The notes under the pieces were generated by a model, which did no database searches, was not told the DNA's origin, and saw nothing but the letters and a program-made list of their open reading frames with translations. Source: Chromatiaceae bacterium (GTDB lineage: Bacteria; Pseudomonadota; Gammaproteobacteria; Chromatiales; Chromatiaceae). From it: DNA of 32,572 bases. Shown one piece after another: positions 15,572-23,175 of this stretch. The translations under genes were made by a program, and so were the position numbers. The stretch lies in NCBI GenBank assembly GCA_022340805.1, contig JAJDNF010000045.1, forward strand, positions 1 to 32,572, given 5' to 3'. Each line of letters starts with the position of its first letter. The stretch's first letter is position 1.

Positions 15572-16039
15572 TTAATGTCGCCAGCGAAGCGCGAGCTGGA
15601 GCGCCATCGCGGCGACCGGGGCAATGGTCGGCGCCACCTTCTCGCTCGGAAAGTCACCCCAGCCGAGCGATGCCGGTTCAACCCCTATCAGCGCACGATG
15701 CACCGGAAATGTGCCGGACAGGCGGGAGATGTCGAACAGGTCCATCAGCCCGACCTCGTGTACGCTGGCCCGGTTGCCGGTCAGGTAGCGGTCCATCTGT
15801 TCACCCTCCAGGCAACGGATGGTGCCCGCCGGCTCGCCAAATCGCGCCGCATCCACGACAATGAGATTGTCGTGTTCGGCGATCGGTTCGGCGAGCGTGA
15901 AACTGAGCGTGCCACCGTCCAGGAAGGTCACGCCGGCGGTATCCGGGTGGTGTTCCTCGAGGTAGCGTACGACGTGTACGCCGAGACCCTCGTCAGTGAG
16001 CAGATTGTTGCCGATACCGAGGATGAGCGTGGTGTGCAT
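15572..16039 (-). CDS. hynD: Hydrogenase maturation protease
   Basis: A 155-aa endopeptidase of the HyaD/HupD/HybD family, which removes the C-terminal peptide of the large subunit after nickel insertion. The start TLILGIGNNLLTDEGLGVHV holds the conserved G-x-GN-x-L-x-DEG motif with the nickel-binding Glu. A second acidic ligand lies in DNLIVVDAARFGEPAG, and the conserved His is in SVHEVGLMDLF. GGAGAAGG upstream fixes the ATG at 16039. It is the first gene of the - strand hydrogenase operon, 105 bases before the HyaF-like gene and 54 bases from divergent hypC. Its substrate is presumably HynL, whose 15-residue tail is intact. Confidence 0.92.
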   Translation of the reverse strand: MHTTLILGIGNNLLTDEGLGVHVVRYLEEHHPDTAGVTFLDGGTLSFTLAEPIAEHDNLIVVDAARFGEPAGTIRCLEGEQMDRYLTGNRASVHEVGLMDLFDISRLSGTFPVHRALIGVEPASLGWGDFPSEKVAPTIAPVAAMALQLALRWRH

Positions 16040-16093
16040 GCCGCCTTCTCCGTCCGCTAATGAACGCAGTTCGAGAGGTTAAAGTAGCAGATC
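16040..16093. promoter_or_regulatory. Divergent control region hynD / hypC
   Basis: These 54 bp separate the - strand hydrogenase operon from the + strand hyp operon. Both sets must start in or near this gap. No sigma54 (GG-N10-GC with TGC) or clear sigma70 pair could be assigned, and the space is so short that the promoters probably overlap coding sequence. Only the hynD site GGAGAAGG is clear. Confidence 0.4.
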
Positions 16094-16333
16094 ATGTGTC
16101 TCGGCATTCCAATGCAAATCAAGCAGATCGACGGCTTCAACGCGATGTGCGAGGCGAAGGGCGTGGAGCGTGACGTCAGTCTGTTCATGCTCCAGCACGA
16201 ACCACTGCAGCAGGGCGACTTCGTCATCGTACACGTCGGCTACGCGATCCAGAAGGTTTCCGCCGAAGAGGCCGCGACCGCCTGGGAGATCTACGATGAG
16301 ATGCTCGACAAGGAACGCGCCGGGCGTGCATGA
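16094..16333 (+). CDS. hypC: Hydrogenase maturation chaperone HypC
   Basis: A 79-aa chaperone that carries the Fe(CN)2CO moiety with HypD to the hydrogenase precursor. The start MCLGIPMQI has the essential Cys2 exposed after Met removal. The family beta-barrel segment DFVIVHVGYAIQKV and the C-terminal helix EEAATAWEIYDEML follow. A GAGAGG site (16073-16078) precedes the ATG. The gene overlaps hypA by eight bases. Confidence 0.96.
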   Translation: MCLGIPMQIKQIDGFNAMCEAKGVERDVSLFMLQHEPLQQGDFVIVHVGYAIQKVSAEEAATAWEIYDEMLDKERAGRA

Positions 16334-16682
16334 ACTGGCCGTCTGCCAGGGCCTGATGACCCAGGTCGAGCAGATCGCCCGGCGCGAGCATGCCGCGCGC
16401 GTCACGCGCATCCTGTTACGCATCGGCCCGCTGTCCGGGGTCGAGCCGCAACTCCTCAGCGATGCCTTTCCGATCGCGGCCGCCGGGTCGGTCGCGGCGG
16501 ATGCGGAACTGGCGATCGAACCGCAGCCGATCCGGGTAAGATGCCTGACCTGCGGCGAGGAATCCGCTGCCTCGACCAACCGGCTGGTGTGTGGGGCCTG
16601 CGGTGACTATCGAACCCAGCTGCTGAGCGGCGATGAGCTGCTGCTCGCCAGCCTGGAACTCGAACGGCGGGACAACGTCTGA
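16326..16682 (+). CDS. hypA: Nickel insertion protein HypA
   Basis: A 118-aa nickel metallochaperone acting with HypB. It starts at a GTG (16326) giving M-HELAVCQGL, the invariant HypA N-terminus with the nickel-binding His2. The zinc site is C-LT-C and C-GA-C in the last third (CLTCGEE and CGACGDY). A longer frame begins at 16170 but overlaps hypC. The GTG is preferred because it restores the canonical MHEL start. It overlaps hypC by eight bases and ends 27 bases before hypB. Confidence 0.95.
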   Translation: MHELAVCQGLMTQVEQIARREHAARVTRILLRIGPLSGVEPQLLSDAFPIAAAGSVAADAELAIEPQPIRVRCLTCGEESAASTNRLVCGACGDYRTQLLSGDELLLASLELERRDNV

Positions 16683-16709
16683 GTCTGAGGATTCTTGAGG
16701 AGCGAGCCG

Positions 16710-17576
16710 ATGTGTGACACCTGCGGATGCAATGTGACCGACGCCAACCGCCACCTGATCGAGGGTGACGGCAGACTCGCACAGACCGAATCGGGCCGCG
16801 ACGCGATCTCGGTGCTGCAGGGTCTGCTCAGCGAGAACGATCGGCTCGCCGCGCACAACCGCGAGCACTTCGACAGTCACCGCGTGCTCGCGCTGAACCT
16901 GATGTCCTCGCCCGGTTCGGGCAAGACCCGGCTGCTGGAGGAGACCATCGGCGCGCTGTCCGGGGAGCTGCGCATCGCGGTGATCGAGGGCGACCTGGAG
17001 ACCGAGAACGACGCGCAACGGATCCGCGACAAGGGTGTGGCCGCGGTGCAGATCACCACTGGCACCGCGTGCCACCTGGACGCCCACATGGTGCACGATG
17101 CGCTGCACGCGCTCGACCTGGACCAGGTCGATATCCTGTTTATCGAGAACGTCGGCAACCTGGTCTGCCCGGCCAGCTTCGACCTCGGCCAGCATCGCAA
17201 TGTGACGCTGCTGTCAGTGACCGAGGGCGACGACAAGCCGGCCAAGTACCCGGTGATGTTCCGCGCGGCGGACCTGATGCTCATCAGCAAGTCCGACCTG
17301 CTCGCGGTGTTGGACGACTTCTCTCCCGACAAGGCGCAGCGGCATCTGCGCGAGCTGGCCAGCACGGCCCCGGTGCACACCCTGTCGGCGCGCAGCGGTG
17401 AGGGCATGCAGGCGTGGCTCGACTGGCTGCGGTCCGAACACAGCGCGGCCAAGGACCGCGCCGCGCACGGCCAGACCCTGCGTCCGGCAATCCAGCCGGA
17501 CGGCCAGCGACTGCACACCCACGAGCACACTCACCAGCATGCGCATCACGGGCACGGCCGGCCCGGCCATGACTGA
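16710..17576 (+). CDS. hypB: Hydrogenase nickel incorporation GTPase HypB
   Basis: A 288-aa GTPase that drives nickel delivery to the large subunit. It starts MCDTCGC, the high-affinity nickel motif. The G1 loop is SSPGSGKTRLLEE. The metal site is in TGTACHLDAHMVHDAL, followed by ENVGNLVCPASFDLG and the SKSD guanine-recognition motif. It ends in a histidine-rich tail (about residues 269-288, nine His in the last 20), whereas His-rich stretches in HypB usually lie near the N-terminus. The ATG at 16710 follows GAGGAGCG; an in-frame TTG at 16695 would place five residues before the nickel motif. It overlaps hypD by eight bases. Confidence 0.95.
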   Translation: MCDTCGCNVTDANRHLIEGDGRLAQTESGRDAISVLQGLLSENDRLAAHNREHFDSHRVLALNLMSSPGSGKTRLLEETIGALSGELRIAVIEGDLETENDAQRIRDKGVAAVQITTGTACHLDAHMVHDALHALDLDQVDILFIENVGNLVCPASFDLGQHRNVTLLSVTEGDDKPAKYPVMFRAADLMLISKSDLLAVLDDFSPDKAQRHLRELASTAPVHTLSARSGEGMQAWLDWLRSEHSAAKDRAAHGQTLRPAIQPDGQRLHTHEHTHQHAHHGHGRPGHD

Positions 17577-18660
17577 GGCGCTGCAATGGCTGGAACGCAT
17601 CCGCACCCTGCCGCTGCAGGACAAGGTGCGCATCATGAACGTGTGCGGCGGGCACGAGCGCTCGGTGACCCTTTCCGGCATGCGCAGCGCGCTGCCCGAG
17701 CAGATTGAGATCATCCCCGGCCCGGGCTGCCCGGTATGCGTCTGCCCGGAAGAGGACATCTACCAGGCCATCCAGCTGGCGATCCACCACGACATCACCC
17801 TGGTCGCCTTTGGCGACATGCTGCGCGTCCCGGTCAACGTGGCCAAAGGCGCGATCCGATCGCTGGCCGAAGCGCGCGCGGCCGGCGCCGACGTACGCCC
17901 GATTGCCTCGCCCACCGAGGCCAGGCAGATCGCCGCGCAGGACCCGCAACGCCAGGTCGTGTTCTTTGCCGCCGGCTTCGAGACCACCACCGCTCCGGTC
18001 GCCGCGATGCTGGTCGAGGGCGTGCCCGACAATCTCTCGGTGCTGCTGTCCGGGCGCCTGACCTGGCCCGCGGTGGCCATGCTGCTGAAATCGGACGACG
18101 CCGGCTTCGACTGCCTGATCGCGCCCGGCCATGTCGCGACCGTGATGGGACCCGAGGAATGGGACTTCGTGCCGCAGGGGCATGGCATTCCCGCCGCCGT
18201 CGCCGGCTTCAACACCGAGAGCCTGCTGGCCGCGACCTATTCGGTCCTGCGCCAGCACCTCGAGGGCCGGACCTTCCTCGACAACTGCTATGCGGGTGTC
18301 GTGCGGCCGGGCGGAAATCCCGATGCGCAGGCGCAGCTGACCCGGGCGATGAATGTCGGCGCTGCCAACTGGCGGGGCATCGGTGAGATCCCCGCGTCGG
18401 GTTTCTTCATCCATCCCGATTACGCGCACAGCGACGCCCGCGTGCGCTTCCCGGACTACAGCGCCGACCAGCGGCGCCGCGCCGGCCAGATGCCGCCCGG
18501 CTGCGATTGCGCGCGCGTGGTGCTCGGCAGGATCTACCCAAACCAGTGCCGGCTGTATGGCAGCGCCTGTACGCCGCGTCACCCGATCGGCCCGTGCATG
18601 GTCTCGGACGAGGGCGCATGCCGCATCTGGCTGTCGAGCGGCGTGGAATACGCGGCCTGA
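17569..18660 (+). CDS. hypD: Hydrogenase maturation protein HypD
   Basis: A 363-aa iron-sulfur scaffold on which Fe(CN)2CO is assembled with HypC. It has the conserved cysteine motifs NVCGGHERS, GPGCPVCVCPEED and FAAGFETTT. The C-terminal region carries the [4Fe-4S] ligands (PPGCDCARVVLG, PNQCRLYGSAC and IGPCMVSDEGAC). The length matches the family. It starts at the ATG at 17569, overlapping the hypB stop by eight bases, so hypC-A-B-D form one coupled operon. hypE is elsewhere (8825-9829, - strand) and hypF is not in the window. Confidence 0.96.
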   Translation: MTEALQWLERIRTLPLQDKVRIMNVCGGHERSVTLSGMRSALPEQIEIIPGPGCPVCVCPEEDIYQAIQLAIHHDITLVAFGDMLRVPVNVAKGAIRSLAEARAAGADVRPIASPTEARQIAAQDPQRQVVFFAAGFETTTAPVAAMLVEGVPDNLSVLLSGRLTWPAVAMLLKSDDAGFDCLIAPGHVATVMGPEEWDFVPQGHGIPAAVAGFNTESLLAATYSVLRQHLEGRTFLDNCYAGVVRPGGNPDAQAQLTRAMNVGAANWRGIGEIPASGFFIHPDYAHSDARVRFPDYSADQRRRAGQMPPGCDCARVVLGRIYPNQCRLYGSACTPRHPIGPCMVSDEGACRIWLSSGVEYAA

Positions 18661-18705
18661 GCAGCGTCACCGCTACACAACGAACCCAGGAATACCGGAA
18701 AACTT

Positions 18706-19227
18706 ATGAGTCAGGAACGCGAATTCATCCCCCTAAACCTCGCCCTGATGACCATCTCCGACACCCGCACCGCGGCCGACGACAAGTCGGGTGCGCTACT
18801 GCGGCGCCTGGTCGACGAGGCCGGCCACCGGATCCAGGAGCAATGCATCGTCCGCGATGACATCTACCAGATCCGCGCCAACATCTCGCGCTGGATAGCC
18901 GATCCGGATGTCCAGGTTGTGATCACCACCGGCGGCACCGGCATCACCGGGCGCGACGGCACCCCGGAGGCCGTCAAGCCGCTGCTCGACAAGGTGATCG
19001 ACGGCTTCGGCGAGATGTTCCGCTTCATCTCCTATGATCTGATCGGCACCTCGACCCTGCAGTCGCGTGCGATCGCCGGCGTGGCCAACGGCACCTTCAT
19101 ATTCTGTCTGCCCGGCTCGTCCGGGGCCTGCAAGGACGGTTGGAGCAAACTGATAGCGCATCAACTCGACTACCGCACCCGCCCCTGCAACCTGGTGGAA
19201 CTGATGCCACGGCTACTCGAGACCTGA
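18706..19227 (+). CDS. moaB: Molybdenum cofactor biosynthesis protein B
   Basis: A 173-aa protein of the MoaB/MogA fold (MPT-binding). It has the N-terminal strand LALMTISDTRT, the signature TTGGTGITGRDGTPEA and the later LPGSSGACKDGW. MoaB/Mog proteins adenylylate molybdopterin before metal insertion. The gene starts 45 bases after hypD in the same direction and may be the last gene of that operon; no terminator is seen between them. A Moco gene in a hydrogenase operon is not functionally explained by anything else in the window. Confidence 0.9.
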   Translation: MSQEREFIPLNLALMTISDTRTAADDKSGALLRRLVDEAGHRIQEQCIVRDDIYQIRANISRWIADPDVQVVITTGGTGITGRDGTPEAVKPLLDKVIDGFGEMFRFISYDLIGTSTLQSRAIAGVANGTFIFCLPGSSGACKDGWSKLIAHQLDYRTRPCNLVELMPRLLET

Positions 19228-19301
19228 GCAGGCTCGACGCAGTGTCGGCCGGCCGCCGATGCCACGTCCCATGAACCGATAAAGCCACCTGGAGTTGACC
19301 G

Positions 19302-20180
19302 ATGAGTGATTGCTGCCCTCTTTCGTCCCCTGCACCCGAGACCACCGCCGCTGACGCGGGTGACAGGCAGGACCGGCATCGCCAGGGCGTGCGCGAGGCC
19401 TATGCCAACGTGGCGCGGGCCGATGCTGCCGGTATCGGCTGCGGCATAGGTGCCGGCTGTTGCGGGACCAGCGATGACGTTGCAATCAACACCATCATCT
19501 CGACCCGCCTCGGCTACAGCGCGGCCGACCGCGACCAGGCCCCGTCCGGTGCCGACATGGGTCTCGGCTGCGGCAACCCGAAGGCGATCGCGGCGCTCAG
19601 CCCCGGCGAGGTCGTGGTCGACCTGGGGGCCGGCGGCGGCTTCGACTGTTTCCTCGCCGCGCGCGAGGTCGGTCGTAGCGGCCGTGTGATCGGCGTCGAC
19701 ATGACCCCGGATATGTTGTCAAAGGCGCGCGCCAACGCGCTCAAGGGGATGTTCGAAAACGTCGAATTCCGGCTCGGCGAGATCGAGCACCTACCGGTCG
19801 CCGACCAGACCGCCGACGTAATCATCTCCAACTGCGTGATCAATCTGTCGCCGGACAAGGCGCAGGTGTTCCGCGAGGCCTACCGCGTGCTCAAGCCGGG
19901 CGGGCGACTCGCGATATCCGACGTGGTCGCCACCGCAGAACTCCCCGAGGCGATGCGCAACTCGCCGGAACTGATCGCCGGCTGCATGGGCAATGCCGCG
20001 CTGATCGGGGATCTGGAGCAGATGATCGAGGCTGCCGGCTTCGAACGGATCAGAATCGAGGCGAAGGACGAATCGAAGGAATTCATCAGGGAATGGGCGC
20101 CCGGGCACAACGTCACCGACTTCGTGGTATCCGCGACCATCGAGGCAGTGAAACCGCCCGGCGGTCGCAGTTCGGGCTGA
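19302..20180 (+). CDS. arsM: Arsenite S-adenosylmethionine methyltransferase
   Basis: A 292-aa class I methyltransferase that methylates As(III), producing methylated arsenic. The SAM loop is VVDLGAGGGFDCFLA. Family arsenic-binding cysteines are present: the N-terminal cluster GCGIGAGCCG, Cys in ISNCVINLSPDK, and Cys in AGCMGNAAL near residue 228. The ATG at 19302 follows a GGAG site (19290-19293). The gene stands alone, 74 bases from moaB and 149 bases from the pyruvate oxidoreductase operon, with no ArsR gene beside it. It probably acts with the arsS cassette 10 kb downstream (inference). Confidence 0.9.
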   Translation: MSDCCPLSSPAPETTAADAGDRQDRHRQGVREAYANVARADAAGIGCGIGAGCCGTSDDVAINTIISTRLGYSAADRDQAPSGADMGLGCGNPKAIAALSPGEVVVDLGAGGGFDCFLAAREVGRSGRVIGVDMTPDMLSKARANALKGMFENVEFRLGEIEHLPVADQTADVIISNCVINLSPDKAQVFREAYRVLKPGGRLAISDVVATAELPEAMRNSPELIAGCMGNAALIGDLEQMIEAAGFERIRIEAKDESKEFIREWAPGHNVTDFVVSATIEAVKPPGGRSSG

Positions 20181-20329
20181 AAGAAACAGCCCGCCCGCAG
20201 CGCAATGAAAATGTCACGATCGATGCTGTACGCAACGCCGTCTGCGGGATGCGCATGACGGCGCGTTTCCATTAAGCTAGCGCCGCTGTCCAAGGCGTGC
20301 GAGCGCTGCCACTCACCGGGAGAAGTCAC

Positions 20330-20908
20330 ATGTTCCAGGTACGGATACACGGCAGAGGCGGACAGGGAGTAGTCACCGCTGCCGAGATGCTGTCTATCGC
20401 CGGGTTCCTCGAGGGGAAACATACCCAGGCATTCCCCAGTTTCGGTTCTGAGCGGATGGGTGCGCCGGTCATGGCCTTCTGCCGGATCGACGACAAGGAG
20501 ATCCGCTTGCGCGAACCGGTCATGGCCCCGGATGCGCTGATCATCCAGGACACCACGCTGCTGCACCAGGTAAACCTGTTCGAGGGCGTGTCGGACCACG
20601 GCTACGTGCTGATCAATTCGACCCGCAGCATGTCCGAGTTGGGTCTCGACGACTACTTCGCCGAGCACCCGCATATTCGCGTCCTGGGGGTGCCGGCCTC
20701 GCAACTGGCACTCGAGCATGTCGGCAGGCCGTTGCCGAACGCCGCGCTGCTGGGTGGATTTGCGGCATTGACCGGGATGATCAGATTCGAGTCTGTCGCG
20801 GCAGCCATCGAGGAGAAGTTCAAAGGCAAGATAGCCGCCGGCAACATCGCCGCGGCACGCGCCGCCTTCGAGATGGTCAATGCCGCGGCACAGGGAGCAA
20901 TTGCATAA
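20330..20908 (+). CDS. porC: 2-oxoacid (pyruvate):ferredoxin oxidoreductase, gamma subunit
   Basis: A 192-aa subunit of a CoA-dependent 2-oxoacid oxidoreductase. The N-terminus has VRIHGRGGQGVVTAAEML, and the body has AFPSFGSERMGAPV and DALIIQD, all typical of the PorC domain. A GGGAGAAG site precedes the ATG at 20330. It is the first gene of a four-gene operon (gamma, alpha, beta, flavoprotein) whose junctions overlap or nearly touch. It has no catalytic residues itself. Confidence 0.92.
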   Translation: MFQVRIHGRGGQGVVTAAEMLSIAGFLEGKHTQAFPSFGSERMGAPVMAFCRIDDKEIRLREPVMAPDALIIQDTTLLHQVNLFEGVSDHGYVLINSTRSMSELGLDDYFAEHPHIRVLGVPASQLALEHVGRPLPNAALLGGFAALTGMIRFESVAAAIEEKFKGKIAAGNIAAARAAFEMVNAAAQGAIA

Positions 20909-22161
20909 TGCTGAAGCAAATAGAAGGCTCGCGTGCCGTCGCCGAGGCCGTGGCGCTGTGTCGGCCAGAGGTGATCTGCGCGTATCCGATCACGCCACAG
21001 ACGCACATCGTGGAAAACCTCGGCCAGATGGTAAAGGCAGGCGAGGTGGACAACTGCGAATTCATCAACGTCGAATCCGAGTTCGCTGCACTGTCGGTAG
21101 CCATTGGTGCGAGTGCCACCGGTGCCCGGGCCTACACGGCAACCGCCAGTCAGGGCCTGCTGTTCATGGCCGAGGCGGTGTACAACGCCTCTGGCCTGGG
21201 CCTGCCTATCGTGATGACCATCGGCAACCGCGCAATCGGCGCGCCGATCAACATCTGGAACGACCAGCAGGACAGCATGTCGATGCGCGATGCCGGCTGG
21301 ATCCAGCTGTATGCCGAGACCAATCAAGACGCCGTCGATTTGCACATCCAGGCAACACGCCTGGCTGAAGAGCTGTCGGTCCCGGTCATGGTCTGCGTGG
21401 ATGGCTTCATCCTGACCCATGCCTACGAACGCGTGGACATCCCCACGCAGGAGCAGGTCGATGCCTTCGTGCCGGCGTTCGAACCGCGTCAGCTGCTCGA
21501 CCCGGCAGAGCCGGTGACGATAGGCGCGATGGTCGGGCCAGAGGCATTCACCGAGGTGCGCTATCTCGCCCACTACCGGCAGATGCAGGCGTTGTGGCTT
21601 ATCCCCGAGCTCGCCGAGGAATACGAGCAGCAATTCGGTCGCAGCACCGGGGGACTGCTGCGCAGCTACCGCAGCGACGACGCCGAGACGCTGGTCATAG
21701 CCCTGGGCTCGGTCAACGGAACCATCAAGGATGTAGTCGACAAGCTGCGTGACGAGGGCACTGCCATCGGCTCGGTCAGCATCACCTCGTTCCGACCTTT
21801 TCCGGCGAAGCGCCTGCGCGAGGTGGTCGGCCAGGCCAGGCGCGTCGTGGTGATCGAGAAGTCACTTGCGGTCGGGATCGGTGGCATCGTATCGACGGAC
21901 GTGCGCATGGCATTGGCCGGCGCCGGGCTGCCGGTCTACACGGTAGTCGCCGGACTCGGCGGGCGCGCGATTACCCAGGCCTCATTGCGCGAGGCGCTCC
22001 TCAAGGCGCACCGCGATGTACTGGAACGTCTGACCTTTCTCGACCTGCGGCATGACGTCATCCATCGCGAAATCGAGCGGCTCGAGACCCAGCGCCGTTC
22101 CGGTCCGGTCGCCGAGAATATTCTCCGCCAACTCGGCAGTGTCGCCGACCACATCGGCTGA
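20908..22161 (+). CDS. porA: 2-oxoacid (pyruvate):ferredoxin oxidoreductase, alpha subunit
   Basis: A 417-aa subunit carrying the pyrimidine-binding and CoA-related domains. Motifs include the N-terminal ICAYPITPQTHIVE, the conserved Glu in NVESEFAAL, GARAYTATASQGLLFM and NRAIGAPINIWNDQQDSM. These are the forms seen in pyruvate-specific PorA. The start overlaps the gamma subunit stop by one base (TAATG). The substrate is inferred by family resemblance; 2-oxoisovalerate cannot be excluded from sequence alone. Confidence 0.92.
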   Translation: MLKQIEGSRAVAEAVALCRPEVICAYPITPQTHIVENLGQMVKAGEVDNCEFINVESEFAALSVAIGASATGARAYTATASQGLLFMAEAVYNASGLGLPIVMTIGNRAIGAPINIWNDQQDSMSMRDAGWIQLYAETNQDAVDLHIQATRLAEELSVPVMVCVDGFILTHAYERVDIPTQEQVDAFVPAFEPRQLLDPAEPVTIGAMVGPEAFTEVRYLAHYRQMQALWLIPELAEEYEQQFGRSTGGLLRSYRSDDAETLVIALGSVNGTIKDVVDKLRDEGTAIGSVSITSFRPFPAKRLREVVGQARRVVVIEKSLAVGIGGIVSTDVRMALAGAGLPVYTVVAGLGGRAITQASLREALLKAHRDVLERLTFLDLRHDVIHREIERLETQRRSGPVAENILRQLGSVADHIG

Positions 22162-22173
22162 AGAGGTGCACCA

Positions 22174-23175
22174 GTGAGAACGTCACACGTCAAGTTCTAC
22201 CAGACAGGAACCTTCACGGTCGGCAATCGCCTGCTCAGCGAGACCGAGCGCTCCGTCCAGTCGACACTCGAGCGGACCAACGCGCTGAACTCCGGGCATC
22301 GCGCCTGCCAGGGCTGCGGCGAGGCGCTGGGTGCGCGCTATGCGATCGATGCGGCGATGCGTGCGACCAACAACCAGCTGATCGCCGCCAATGCCACCGG
22401 CTGTCTCGAGGTGTTCTCGACACCCTATCCGGAGACATCCTGGCAGGTGCCCTGGATTCATTCCCTGTTCGGCAATGCCGCCGCGGTCGCCACCGGCGTC
22501 GCGGCGGCGCTGCGAGTCAAGGGCCGCACCGACACGCGCGTGGTCGCACAGGGCGGCGACGGCGGCACCACGGATATCGGCTTCGGCTGCCTGTCCGGGA
22601 TGTTCGAGCGCAACGACGACGTGCTGTATATCTGCTACGACAACGAGGCCTATATGAACACCGGCGTGCAGCGCTCCTCGGCCACCCCGCCGACCGCGCG
22701 CACGGCGACCACCCAGGCCGTGGGTCCCGAGCCCGGCAATGTGTTTGGCCAGGGCAAGAACGTGCCCCTCATCGCGATGGCGCACGAGATCCCTTACGTC
22801 GCCACCGCGTCGGTGGCCGATGTCCGCGACCTCGAGGCAAAGGTGACCAAGGCGATGTCGATGCATGGCGCACGTTACATCCATATCCTGGTGCCGTGCC
22901 CGCTCGGCTGGGGTTCGGCGCCGCACGACACGGTGAAACTGGCGCGTCTGGCGACCGAGTCCGGCCTGTTCCCGGTGTTCGAGGCGGAGCGTGGAGAGAT
23001 CACGGACCGGCGCACCATCCGCAAGCAGGTCCCGGTGGAGGAATACCTCCGGCTGCAGAGGCGTTTTGCCCATCTGTTCAAGCCGGTACTCCAGGTCGAT
23101 GTGATTGCGCGCCTGCAGGCCGCTGCCGATCGCAACATCCGCCGCTTCGGCCTGCACGGCCAGGGAGAACTGTGA
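22174..23175 (+). CDS. porB: 2-oxoacid (pyruvate):ferredoxin oxidoreductase, beta subunit (TPP-binding)
   Basis: A 333-aa subunit binding thiamine pyrophosphate and a [4Fe-4S] cluster. The N-terminal CQGCGEALG supplies cluster cysteines, ATGCLEVFSTPYPETSW is the TPP and substrate region, and GGDGGTTDIGFG with YDNEAYMNTGVQRS is the Mg/TPP motif. The start is a GTG at 22174, 12 bases after the alpha stop, with AAGAGG upstream. The length and motifs match archaeal and bacterial PorB. Its stop (TGA) overlaps the next ATG. Confidence 0.92.
   Translation: MRTSHVKFYQTGTFTVGNRLLSETERSVQSTLERTNALNSGHRACQGCGEALGARYAIDAAMRATNNQLIAANATGCLEVFSTPYPETSWQVPWIHSLFGNAAAVATGVAAALRVKGRTDTRVVAQGGDGGTTDIGFGCLSGMFERNDDVLYICYDNEAYMNTGVQRSSATPPTARTATTQAVGPEPGNVFGQGKNVPLIAMAHEIPYVATASVADVRDLEAKVTKAMSMHGARYIHILVPCPLGWGSAPHDTVKLARLATESGLFPVFEAERGEITDRRTIRKQVPVEEYLRLQRRFAHLFKPVLQVDVIARLQAAADRNIRRFGLHGQGEL

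Noticed and set aside
16040..16093. Sigma54 promoter for the hydrogenase genes
   Set aside because: No GG-N10-GC element with the expected flanking bases was found in the divergent gap or before the HyaF-like gene.
16170..16682. A 170-residue version of HypA starting inside hypC
   Set aside because: The GTG at 16326 restores the invariant MHEL N-terminus with the nickel-binding His2; the extension is hypC read in another frame.
20330..23175. 2-oxoglutarate:ferredoxin oxidoreductase (kor) assignment
   Set aside because: Separate gamma, alpha and beta subunits and the ATGCLEV and NIWNDQQDS motifs match pyruvate-type Por better; the substrate remains unproven.
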